Positions 14,074-20,423 of a DNA stretch of 20,423 nt are shown here, in pieces (position 1 is the stretch's first letter; each line of letters opens with the position of its first letter). Both the position numbers and the translations under genes were made by a program. The notes beneath the pieces were generated by a model. That model was not told where the DNA came from, made no database searches, and saw nothing but the letters and a program-made list of their open reading frames with translations. Origin of the DNA: a virus. Location: IMG/VR virus record IMGVR_UViG_3300008218_000075, positions 1 to 20,423 of that record. One strand, written 5' to 3'.

Positions 14074-14874
14074 TCAGAAGGGTAAGTCGTCTGAAGAAGT
14101 CTCACTCGCAGATTCCGCAGCAGGAGATGCTGTTTCCACATCCCCCTTTATAATTCCTGCATAGAACTCTTTTGCTTGGTTGAAGTGGTCCATCGACTCT
14201 ATCCGCTTTTCCAAAGCAACGGACCAAGTGGTCCAAGATCCTTTTTTATTAGTTTCTGAAGTCGTCTTAAGGCGGTAAATGTTGGCAAACATAGGCAACG
14301 GACGCCCGTTATGGGTCTGTAGCTGCATTATAGTGTTCCATTGCCGACTTCTCTTGAGTTTGGTCCTCGTCATTCTGATCAAGGCACGTTGGAGAGTACC
14401 GTCGCCAGTAAAGAATAAAACATAATGGTTTGCTGTTTTCTCACAAATGTTGCCGTTGGGGAGAATATCCTCATAACTGTCCTCCTTTCGCGTTGTCGTA
14501 GCATATGTTTCTTGGGAAACTTCACCCACAGGATAACCGCCCCGTTCTGGTAGCCACTCTGTATAACCCAATCGGTAGTAGACAGGAATTACCAAAATTC
14601 CTTCGGTACCACTCCATATTACTTTTGTTACGTCGTTGAAGATCTGTCCAACTTTTAAATCTTCCATGTATTTGGAATGGCTAGGCTTCATTTCGTCCGT
14701 GGTTGAATCGGCAAGTTTAAGAGTTGGTATTGACATGTCCTCATGGGTGATATCTTCCATGCCCATCCCAGCAGCAGCCGTAAATGCATCTTCAAGGACA
14801 GTGAGAGCCTTCCCGTTCGTCTTTTTTGCTACTGCTGCTTTCTTAGTTACTTTTTTCCGTGGTTGCATACTCAT
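14074..14874 (-). CDS. SSB-like protein with acidic LPF C-terminal tail
   Basis: A 266-aa protein with a Lys-rich start (MSMQPRKKVTKKAAVAKK) and an alternating beta-rich core (about 55-225) that includes GILVIPVYYRLGYTEWLP, NHYVLFF, ALIRMTRTKLKRSRQWNT and MFANIYRLKT. A Ser/Glu-rich linker leads to a terminal SSDDLPF. E. coli SSB ends DDDIPF, and phage SSBs such as T7 gp2.5 also end in an acidic tail with Phe, so I infer the phage ssDNA-binding protein. I recall similar proteins in marine podovirus-like phages, without a firm name. The position just upstream of the primase supports this. The ATG overlaps the preceding TGA (ATGA). An alternative is a replication or recombination accessory protein of unknown fold. 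Confidence 0.7.
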   Translation of the reverse strand: MSMQPRKKVTKKAAVAKKTNGKALTVLEDAFTAAAGMGMEDITHEDMSIPTLKLADSTTDEMKPSHSKYMEDLKVGQIFNDVTKVIWSGTEGILVIPVYYRLGYTEWLPERGGYPVGEVSQETYATTTRKEDSYEDILPNGNICEKTANHYVLFFTGDGTLQRALIRMTRTKLKRSRQWNTIMQLQTHNGRPLPMFANIYRLKTTSETNKKGSWTTWSVALEKRIESMDHFNQAKEFYAGIIKGDVETASPAAESASETSSDDLPF

Positions 14875-15440
14875 GATCCTTTCAACTTTGCTCTTGTTCC
14901 AACAAAGGCATTAAACAATTCCAGATTAATTTCTTGGCCCTCAACATAACGATCTTTAACCAACTTCCTTAGTGTTGCCGGTTCAACCCTTTCCCCTAGT
15001 TCAGGGTAAAGGCCGGCATCTTCCAAATCAGCTTTAATCGACTTGGCTTGGTTGTCTTGGTTAATGCCAAACTTCACAGACAGGGTGTTCTTAATCCAAT
15101 CTTCACACCCGATGTCCCGTAAATGGTCCATCGCTAATTTCTTTTGGTAAGGGTCCTTTGGCATTGTGGCTTGGACAAAAGTTGTCAAACTAACGGAAGA
15201 GCCGTTAACTTCACATTTGTCCAGTCCCACCTCTCCCATTTTATCTGGAATTAATTCATTGAGATATCGGTTACGTTGCTTTTGCAGAAACGCAACTTCG
15301 TCTTGAGCGATTGTTAGACGTTTATCAAAGTCGTTGCATGACTTGATCAACTCCGACAATTCCTTGCCAGCTTCAGTTGTCAGTCCCGAAAACTGAGATG
15401 CATCCGCTGTTATCGTTTCAAAAATATCTTCTTTACTCAT
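14871..15440 (-). CDS. Hypothetical coiled-coil protein, 189 aa
   Basis: I do not recognise a specific family. Residues about 20-70 form a long charged helix (ELSELIKSCNDFDKRLTIA onward, then EVAFLQKQRNRYLNELIPD) likely to be a coiled coil. A beta-like stretch follows (KCEVNGSSVSLTTFVQATMP), then a mixed helical C-terminal half. The plan of helical pair followed by a short beta-rich segment is reminiscent of Gp157-type phage proteins and of replication accessory proteins, but I see no decisive motif. The ATG overlaps the previous gene by 8 bases and the stop overlaps the SSB-like start, so it is tightly coupled to SSB production. A role in recombination or host takeover is possible but unproven. 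Confidence 0.85.
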   Translation of the reverse strand: MSKEDIFETITADASQFSGLTTEAGKELSELIKSCNDFDKRLTIAQDEVAFLQKQRNRYLNELIPDKMGEVGLDKCEVNGSSVSLTTFVQATMPKDPYQKKLAMDHLRDIGCEDWIKNTLSVKFGINQDNQAKSIKADLEDAGLYPELGERVEPATLRKLVKDRYVEGQEINLELFNAFVGTRAKLKGS

Positions 15441-15792
15441 CTACGTACTCCCTCGTCAGGTTGTTCAGTTCTTCAATGCCGCCGCGAAGACGGATGCGAA
15501 CTGGGTAGTATGCCTTTTCAAGCTTATCCCACTTCAACATGTTAACCCGTCCTGCATTAACACCAGCGGCAATTGCAAATGCAATGCCGATTATGGCCGG
15601 ATCACCCATAGCCAACAGCCAATCGTCGTCATCGAACCTCTTTAGCTTCCGCTTTATATGCGCGACGAAGCGTCCGGGATTCATAGTAATCTGATCAAAA
15701 GGGGTTGCCAGGGGCGTGACTTCACCCCACCGCGCTGCGGGTAAAATATCAACACGAGGGTTTTCTTGAGTTATAAAGACAATTCCAGCCAA
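15433..15792 (-). CDS. Hypothetical protein, 119 aa, first gene of the leftward operon
   Basis: Unknown function. The start is a TTG at 15792, supported by a strong AGAAAGGAG ribosome-binding site about 8 bases upstream; no ATG is available. The protein has a beta-like opening (AGIVFITQENPRVDIL), a basic stretch HIKRKLKRFDDDDWLL (44-59), a mildly hydrophobic Ala/Gly segment (GIAFAIAAGVNAGRVNMLKW, about 68-87) and a final charged part. The hydrophobic stretch overlaps GDPAIIG and looks like a helix packed in a globular protein rather than a membrane anchor. As the promoter-proximal gene of the replication operon it is probably made early. Related short proteins appear in front of replication genes in marine phages, as far as I recall. 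Confidence 0.82.
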   Translation of the reverse strand: MAGIVFITQENPRVDILPAARWGEVTPLATPFDQITMNPGRFVAHIKRKLKRFDDDDWLLAMGDPAIIGIAFAIAAGVNAGRVNMLKWDKLEKAYYPVRIRLRGGIEELNNLTREYVDE

Positions 15793-15895
15793 GATATCTT
15801 TCTCCTTTCTAATCTAATGATTGGTCCCCCCAATCCCCATCAAGAAGACCAACCCCATTTGTTTTAAACTACTTTTTTTACGATTGCAAGTATAA
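15793..15895. promoter_or_regulatory. Divergent promoter region with inverted repeat
   Basis: This 103-bp AT-rich gap separates the leftward replication operon from the rightward helicase operon and is the only obvious place for divergent promoters. On the minus strand TTGCAA, a 17-base spacer and TAAAAC form a plausible sigma70-like leftward promoter (4 of 6 matches in each box). On the plus strand a TATGAT at 15902 could be a -10 box, but its -35 partner is weak. TTGGTC (15821-15826) and GACCAA (15847-15852) form an inverted repeat with a 20-base spacer, downstream of the leftward promoter candidate, so it could be an operator or a 5' leader hairpin. Assignment is by inspection only. Confidence 0.4.
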
Positions 15896-17365
15896 ATGGG
15901 ATATGATAGGTTGCTCCCAGAAATGAAATACAAATTCAAAACTAAGCCCTTTGCGCACCAGGCTGAAGTACTAAAAAAGTCTTGGGACAAAATCAATTGG
16001 GCATACTTCCTAGAAATGGGAACCGGCAAGTCCAAGGTTGCAATCGACAACGCTGCCATCCTGTTTGAGCGCGGAGAAATTGATACCTTCATAGTAGTGG
16101 CACCCAAGGGTGTCTACCGGAACTGGGCCAATCTGGAAATTCCAGCCCATCTGCCTGACCGCATAAAGCGGAAGGTGGTGATATGGAAGGCATCTCCTAG
16201 TAAGAGGCAGAAAGAGGAACTGAAGGCTTTGCTACTACCCTCAGAAAGCCTCCGAGTGCTTATAATGAATGTAGAGGCACTATCTAGGCCCGGTATTGGT
16301 CGCAGATATCTTGGGGAGCTTCTAGGGTCCTCTGAGGCCCTTTTAGCGGTGGATGAGTCCACTGCCATCAAGTCTCCTAAAGCCAAGCGGACAAAGTCCC
16401 TTATTAAACTGGCCGCTTTGGCCAAGTACAGGCGTATTTTGACAGGGTTCCCCGTGACCCAGAGTCCGATGGACCTATGGGCGCAATGCCGCTTTCTAAA
16501 CAAGAGTTTGTTAGGAGATTGCGGTGAGAACTACCATAAATTTGAGTGGCGATACGCGATTATAAAACCTCGCAGTGTGGGCACTCATTCTTTTAATGAT
16601 ATTGTTGGTTATAAGAACCTGGACCAACTATCGGAGCTTTTGAAGATCTTTTCCTCGCGTATTACGAAAGACGAGTGCCTGGATCTGCCGGCCAAGATTT
16701 ACATCCAAAGAAACATCACACTCACGGACGAGCAGTCCCGCATCTACCAGGATCTGAAGGAGTACGCTCTGGCCCATCTCGAAGATGACCAGTTCATGAC
16801 GACCACCAATGTCATGACCCAATTGTTACGAATGCAACAGGTGCTGAATGGTCACACCAAGACCGATGATGGCGTTTTTGTGGAGATCCCCGATAACCGA
16901 TTGAAAGAACTGATGAATTGTCTGGAAGAGATCGAGGGTAAGGCCATAATCTGGTCACGGTTCCGCTACGATGTGCAACGCGTTACACAAGCGTTGCAAA
17001 AAGAATACGGCCCACAATCCACCGTCAGTTACTACGGGGACACGTCCGACGAAGACCGGACCTCGGCCATTGAACAATTCCAGAACGGAGAGGCTCGGTT
17101 CTTCGTGGGCAATCCACAAACGGGCGGCTACGGGATCACACTCACCGCTGCCAAGAACGTAATTTATTTTGCGAACAGTTTTGATCTGGCTGTTCGAATG
17201 CAGTCCGAAGACCGGGCGCATCGCATTGGCCAAACAGATCACGTTACCTACATCGACCTGATTGCGGAAGGGACTATTGACGAAAGGATTGTTAAAGCTC
17301 TCCGCACAAAAATGGATATTGCCAGCGTGGTGATGGGAGAGGAGCTCAAAGAATGGCTCCAATAA
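15896..17365 (+). CDS. SNF2-family superfamily 2 helicase/translocase
   Basis: A 489-aa SF2 ATPase of the SNF2 group, which moves along double-stranded DNA or remodels protein-DNA complexes. Motifs, numbered from the ATG at 15896, are Q-like FAHQ (19-22), Walker A EMGTGKSK (40-47), motif II VDEST (152-156, in place of DEAH), motif III LTGFPVTQSPMDLWAQ (182-197) and, in the C-terminal RecA lobe, IIWSRFRYDVQRV, FVGNPQTGGYGITLT and the arginine-finger motif EDRAHRIGQ. The set is complete, so the enzyme should be active. An in-frame ATG at 15923 (MKYKFKTKPFAHQ) may be the real start because the family usually begins there and a possible -10 box at 15902 would leave the first ATG untranscribed. 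It heads the rightward early-type operon. A role in replication or recombination is inferred. Confidence 0.95.
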   Translation: MGYDRLLPEMKYKFKTKPFAHQAEVLKKSWDKINWAYFLEMGTGKSKVAIDNAAILFERGEIDTFIVVAPKGVYRNWANLEIPAHLPDRIKRKVVIWKASPSKRQKEELKALLLPSESLRVLIMNVEALSRPGIGRRYLGELLGSSEALLAVDESTAIKSPKAKRTKSLIKLAALAKYRRILTGFPVTQSPMDLWAQCRFLNKSLLGDCGENYHKFEWRYAIIKPRSVGTHSFNDIVGYKNLDQLSELLKIFSSRITKDECLDLPAKIYIQRNITLTDEQSRIYQDLKEYALAHLEDDQFMTTTNVMTQLLRMQQVLNGHTKTDDGVFVEIPDNRLKELMNCLEEIEGKAIIWSRFRYDVQRVTQALQKEYGPQSTVSYYGDTSDEDRTSAIEQFQNGEARFFVGNPQTGGYGITLTAAKNVIYFANSFDLAVRMQSEDRAHRIGQTDHVTYIDLIAEGTIDERIVKALRTKMDIASVVMGEELKEWLQ

Positions 17366-17397
17366 CGATGAAGAAAGAAAGAAAGGATGCATAGCTT

Positions 17398-18225
17398 ATG
17401 CACACTATAACAGTTGTAACGGAGACAATTACTCCGAAACAAGCACAGAAGTACTTGGAACGTAATGTGGCGAACAACCGCCCTATTAATGACCGTCACG
17501 TTGCTATTCTAGCCCGTGACATTAAATCTGGTAATTGGGTTCAAAACGGAGAAACCATTAAGTTAAATGAAGAAGGCGACCTTGTAGATGGCCAACACAG
17601 ATTGGTGGGTTGCGTCAAGGCTGACATGCCTTTTACTACTTCTGTTGCGAGGGGTGTCCCAAGTCTAGATGACGTTGACCGTGGAAAACCCCGGACCTTG
17701 TCCCATATCCTGTCTATGCGACAAATGAAGAATGCCGTTATAATCTCCGTCGCCATACGAACGATTTGGAGATGGGAGAACACAAACTGGAGATCCGCGC
17801 AGATTGTCCCGAGTACCCGTGAGAGTCTCGAAATTCTGGATACGTATCCTATCATCAAAGAGGTAACACGAATAGGCGCACGTATCCGCCATATAGAAGG
17901 TTCCTCAGAGATCTGTTCTTTAGTCTCTTGGAGACTAACTCAACTCGCGGGTTTGGAGACGACGCGTGGCGTATTTGAACGACTCGCCCAGAAAAATTGG
18001 GACTCTTTAGATGACCCTCTCTTCCGTTACCATGACATGGCTATGGGGGCAAAAGTTAGTATGCGTAAGCCAGGTAAATTAACACGCCTTAACTGGCTTA
18101 TAAGAAGTATCGACGCATTCATGAATGGAGAAACTCACAGTGATGGGTTGTTCCTGCGTTGGAATCTCAGTCAAGAACTACGGCGTTTAACTGGTGAACC
18201 GAAGCAAGGAGTCGGACTAAAATGA
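17398..18225 (+). CDS. ParB/Srx-fold protein with DGQHR motif
   Basis: A 275-aa protein with an N-terminal ParB-like domain (about 8-95): TPKQAQKYLERN, then NDRHVAILARDIKSGNW and the signature LVDGQHRLVG (62-71). That GQHR loop is the nucleotide-binding motif of the ParB/sulfiredoxin fold, which includes CTPases and nucleases. The C-terminal two thirds is helical and unassigned, and ends in a basic segment (LRRLTGEPKQGVGLK). Such proteins are common in phage genomes, often as regulators or DNA-binding factors. True plasmid ParB carries a separate HTH, which I do not see clearly here. It lies 32 bases after the SNF2 gene with AAAGGA about 10 bases before the ATG, and overlaps the next gene by four bases (ATGA). 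Partition is unlikely as there is no parA in view. Confidence 0.88.
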   Translation: MHTITVVTETITPKQAQKYLERNVANNRPINDRHVAILARDIKSGNWVQNGETIKLNEEGDLVDGQHRLVGCVKADMPFTTSVARGVPSLDDVDRGKPRTLSHILSMRQMKNAVIISVAIRTIWRWENTNWRSAQIVPSTRESLEILDTYPIIKEVTRIGARIRHIEGSSEICSLVSWRLTQLAGLETTRGVFERLAQKNWDSLDDPLFRYHDMAMGAKVSMRKPGKLTRLNWLIRSIDAFMNGETHSDGLFLRWNLSQELRRLTGEPKQGVGLK

Positions 18226-18431
18226 CAGACAGACGACGATTTAGATCCGTGGCCGTTCCCATGGACGTATGGAAACAGCTTTGGGCCATTGCTAGAGTTA
18301 ACAAGCGATCCCCCGCGCAGCAAATTGCTTTCCTCGTGGACGTGTCCAAGGATATCCCCAGTGACAAACAAATTCTGGAACGCTATGCCGCTTTTCAGTT
18401 ATTCAAGGCAGCCAAAAATGGAGAGCTCTGA
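18222..18431 (+). CDS. Small ribbon-helix-helix-like DNA-binding protein, 69 aa
   Basis: The protein opens with a basic stretch and a short beta strand (TDRRRFRSVAVPMD), then two helices separated by a turn (VWKQLWAIARVNKRSPAQQI and AFLVDVSKD). This is the usual plan of an Arc/MetJ-type ribbon-helix-helix dimer, where the strand enters the DNA major groove. The C-terminal 25 residues are a helical extension. It starts at an ATG overlapping the preceding TGA and its own stop overlaps the start of the next gene, so it is translationally coupled to the ParB-like gene. A transcriptional repressor of the early region is a reasonable guess; no binding site has been identified. Confidence 0.72.
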   Translation: MTDRRRFRSVAVPMDVWKQLWAIARVNKRSPAQQIAFLVDVSKDIPSDKQILERYAAFQLFKAAKNGEL

Positions 18432-18687
18432 TCTTGAATCCTTTGTGGAAGAACTACAGAATATAGCTGACGGTAGTTCTTTAAATGTTTCCCCTATCGC
18501 CAGAACTGTAGCATTGTTCAGAGTAGCTATAGAGTATGGAGCAGTGCAAATGGGTCTTCCAATGTTGTCGTATATGATGTCACGGCTCCTGACGATTACA
18601 TTGGGCGTGGCAACCGGGGAAGAAAAAACAACGTCCTATGAATCAATTCTCGAGGAATTTGATGAAACGGGTGAATTGAAACACTGA
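18418..18687 (+). CDS. Hypothetical protein, 89 aa
   Basis: Unknown function. The frame is open from 18289, but the part before 18418 overlaps the ribbon-helix-helix gene and reads as noise, so I place the start at ATG 18418, which overlaps that gene's end by 14 bases. The product starts MESSDLESFVEELQNIAD, is largely helical with a moderately hydrophobic middle (VAIEYGAVQMGLPMLSYMMS) and has an acidic C-terminus (ESILEEFDETGELKH). No motif identifies it. It sits in a run of small coupled genes with the DNA-binding proteins and may be a partner or accessory factor. Confidence 0.68.
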   Translation: MESSDLESFVEELQNIADGSSLNVSPIARTVALFRVAIEYGAVQMGLPMLSYMMSRLLTITLGVATGEEKTTSYESILEEFDETGELKH

Positions 18688-18689
18688 TT

Positions 18690-18901
18690 ATGGATCTTTA
18701 AATATAACTTGGGCTAAGATTATAGCAGATGTACGGAAAGAGTCTGGACTCACGAGACCAGACCTTTCCAAACTGTCTGGCATAACTGTTCGCACGATTA
18801 AACACTACGAACACAACGAAATTGTCGAACCTTCAATCTACAAAGTGGAAGCACTCCTCAATGCCATGGGCTACGACCTGGACGCGATACGCTCAAAATA
18901 G
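18690..18901 (+). pseudogene. XRE-type helix-turn-helix gene with an apparent 1-base frameshift
   Basis: The reading frame ending at TAG 18899-18901 encodes a convincing HTH_3/Cro-CI-type domain: ITWAKIIADVRKESGLTR, DLSKLSGITVRTIKHYE and a closing helix YKVEALLNAMGYDLDAI. That frame has no ATG, GTG or TTG before the domain. An ATG at 18690, two bases after the previous stop and in the expected place, encodes only MDL before a TAA. One extra base in the TTTAAA run at 18697-18702 would fuse the two into a 70-aa protein (MDLLNITWAK...). So this is either a sequencing or assembly indel in a homopolymer, a real inactivating mutation, or a frameshift-dependent gene. The length and spacing favour a once-intact regulator. 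Confidence 0.65.
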
Positions 18902-18907
18902 TCCGCT

Positions 18908-19186
18908 CTATTCCCCCTCATCAACCTTCCGTATTGAGTCAGCAAGCTTCGCGTTGTCCAGAGCGTCAATCCCTGCCTCCGTCACAGTAACATCTCGATG
19001 GCGGCCTGGGATGCGCGTGAGCAATCCAGTACTCAGTAAGATTTCCAGATGAAATTGAGAGGCGTTGGCGCCTTCCGACCAGCCAAATGAGCTTTCGATC
19101 TCCCGCGCCGTTGGACCCTGTTCATGCTCCAGCCAGTACTCGTTTATATACTCGAGTACCTCTAGCTGCCGGCGTCCCACTACCAT
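18908..19186 (-). CDS. LexA-type winged-helix DNA-binding protein without protease domain
   Basis: A 92-aa protein matching the N-terminal DNA-binding half of LexA: GRRQLEVLEYINEYWLEHEQ followed by GPTAREIESSFGWSEGANAS, then QFHLEILLSTGLLTRIPG and a short beta wing (RHRDVTVTEAG). The P-T-x-x-E-I and helix-3 layout is as in LexA-type winged helices. The self-cleavage (S24) domain that makes LexA SOS-responsive is absent and there is no room for it, so it should be a plain DNA-binding regulator. A MarR-like origin is possible but less likely. It converges with the XRE-type gene, with 6 bases between the stops, and lies 12 bases downstream of the large gene on the same strand, so the two may be co-transcribed. 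Confidence 0.75.
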   Translation of the reverse strand: MVVGRRQLEVLEYINEYWLEHEQGPTAREIESSFGWSEGANASQFHLEILLSTGLLTRIPGRHRDVTVTEAGIDALDNAKLADSIRKVDEGE

Positions 19187-19198
19187 CAGATTACGGAT

Positions 19199-20423
19199 CT
19201 ATTTAGTATCATCATCAGAAGATAATTGCCAATTTGGTAATGGGCTGTATTTCTTCAAGTAGGCTTTAGCTATTTCTTCTTTTGTAATCTCTTTAACAAA
19301 GAAATTTATTGGGACGCCACACGCGTCATCTGCGGCGGCTTTCGTTACAAAGTCATCGAAAGCTGTCATTAATGAATTAGTATCAATGACTTTATTTTGC
19401 GTTACCTGAGACTCAATAACTGCGGAAACAGACTCCTTTAAATAAGAATTTTGCAACTCTATAAAGTTCTGACCGTCTCTGGCTGCTTTTGCTTTGTCTG
19501 GTGGGCTGGTTACTTCGCCATCAGTAGCATTTTGAATTTCAGCCAGTTGGCCCATCACTTCTCCGGCACTTGGTTGAAGAGTCTTGATGGTGGTACCAAT
19601 TTCATTGCTCTTTAATGATGGGATCAGACCCATCGTAATCAAGCAACAATGTGAAGTCATGTCGTTCGTGCTTAAAAGGTCTTGTAGCTTTTTGCTTGAG
19701 TCACTTGAAATGCCAAACTTGCCACTATAATAAGTGAAAAGACCAGACGCTTGGGCCTCCACTGCGGCTGCCGATGTCCTCGCACTTTCTGACTGAGTGC
19801 TATCAGTTGATTGGGCCTGAAGAATATGAACCATGCCAACAAACGAACTGCCCATGGTCTGCCCAGAAAGTAAGTAAAGCTTAGGATCTTTTTCTCCAGC
19901 TTTAACCGCAAGAGCTTTCTGCATTTCCGCTTCGGAGGTTGTGTCCAGCGTTGACTTGGGAAAAGACAGATTCCAAGCATCAATCGCCTTGTCAGGATCC
20001 ATTATAAAAGGTGCAAACACATCAGCGATTTTGTGCGTGCAAGTGGCAGTGATAACAAGCGTTCCTATAATCTGATGCTGGGAAGTTTGGTGCAACGTGC
20101 TGCTTTTTGCTGAGTGAGAGGCACTCGCTGTAACAGATGAGGTTCCGAATATTAAGCCTACTGATCCACTGACAGCAAGTGCAACTGCTGAAGCATGAGC
20201 TTCATTGCTATCCACTTCTGTCTCGTTTCGGATATATTGTACATCTACATTCATTGTATCAGAGCTGATCGGCATCTTTTTGATACTGGACTTATTCCAA
20301 TCTATGGGGCTTTCGGGAACCTCACCAATCTGCTTTTGGTCCTGAGAATCTTTAGTGCTTTCTACTTTTCCTGCAGATTTCATCACCTCATCGCCATACT
20401 TGATAGCATGGGTGGCAATGTCA
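19199..20423 (-). CDS. Unrecognised protein of over 400 aa (N-terminus outside the window)
   Basis: I do not recognise this protein. The frame remains open through the right edge (DIATHAIKYGDE precedes the GTG at 20386), so the start may be off-window; GTG 20386 would give 395 aa. It is rich in Ser, Thr, Ala, Asp and Lys. Near residues 64-92 (from the GTG) lies a Gly/Ala/Ser-rich stretch (AVALAVSGSVGLIFGTSSV) that might insert into or line a membrane, followed by a possible beta-rich segment (HQIIGTLVITATCTHKIADV) and DPDKAIDAWN. Later parts are helical and charged, ending SSDDDTK. Cysteines are few. The composition differs from the replication proteins, so it may be accessory (moron) or host-derived. 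No secretion signal is visible in the part seen. Confidence 0.7.
   Translation of the reverse strand, partial: DIATHAIKYGDEVMKSAGKVESTKDSQDQKQIGEVPESPIDWNKSSIKKMPISSDTMNVDVQYIRNETEVDSNEAHASAVALAVSGSVGLIFGTSSVTASASHSAKSSTLHQTSQHQIIGTLVITATCTHKIADVFAPFIMDPDKAIDAWNLSFPKSTLDTTSEAEMQKALAVKAGEKDPKLYLLSGQTMGSSFVGMVHILQAQSTDSTQSESARTSAAAVEAQASGLFTYYSGKFGISSDSSKKLQDLLSTNDMTSHCCLITMGLIPSLKSNEIGTTIKTLQPSAGEVMGQLAEIQNATDGEVTSPPDKAKAARDGQNFIELQNSYLKESVSAVIESQVTQNKVIDTNSLMTAFDDFVTKAAADDACGVPINFFVKEITKEEIAKAYLKKYSPLPNWQLSSDDDTK

Noticed and set aside
18289-18417. Upstream part of the frame containing the 89-aa protein
   Set aside because: It runs inside the ribbon-helix-helix gene and shows no protein-like pattern.
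1-20423. tRNA genes, CRISPR arrays, insertion sequences, integrase or attachment sites
   Set aside because: Reading both strands I found no cloverleaf-like sequence, regularly spaced repeats, transposase or recombinase motifs, or duplicated att-like cores. A tRNA search program could still find a degenerate one.

Overview
The window looks like part of a tailed double-stranded DNA phage, probably an uncultured marine one or a related prophage. This is inferred from tightly packed genes, stop/start overlaps, a virion/lysis block next to a replication block, and a family A polymerase with UvrD- and SNF2-type helicases but no ribosomal or central-metabolism genes. No host can be named. Both edges cut genes: the first and last reading frames run off the window.

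Layout. (1) Bases 2-6999, plus strand: a very large, mostly disordered virion-type protein (left end missing), a 1099-aa putative internal virion/ejection protein, an M15-type peptidase (likely endolysin), a 56-aa zinc-ribbon microprotein hidden in an overlapping frame, a 61-aa hypothetical and a secreted 96-aa protein. (2) Bases 7000-15792, minus strand, read right to left: a 119-aa unknown protein (TTG start, strong SD), a 189-aa coiled-coil protein, an SSB-like protein with an acidic LPF tail, an intrinsic terminator, an archaeo-eukaryotic-type primase (AEP) with a likely Fe-S module, a DpdA-like DNA transglycosylase, QueE, a QueD-like protein, a UvrD/Rep helicase, a small DUF6378-like protein and the DNA polymerase. 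(3) Bases 15896-18901, plus strand: SNF2 helicase, DGQHR/ParB-like protein, ribbon-helix-helix protein, 89-aa protein and an apparently frameshifted XRE-type HTH gene. (4) Bases 18908-20423, minus strand: a LexA-type winged-helix protein without a protease domain and an unrecognised protein of over 400 aa that leaves the window.

How the genes may work together. DpdA, QueE and QueD sit inside the replication operon between primase and helicase, which suggests that the phage replaces some guanines in its DNA with a 7-deazaguanine, a known anti-restriction strategy. No folE or queC is present, so the base would either be the QueE product (7-carboxy-7-deazaguanine) or depend on host enzymes. The QueD-like protein lacks two residues expected in the active site.

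The strongest unusual observation is that three proteins of this operon, the SSB-like protein, the primase and the QueD-like protein, all end in an acidic stretch plus I/L-P-F, the signature of the SSB C-terminal interaction peptide. The queD and primase tails are encoded by nearly identical 23-bp DNA. Phage T7 is a precedent for SSB and primase sharing such a tail; having one on a base-biosynthesis enzyme would be new as far as I know and suggests physical coupling of base modification to the replisome.
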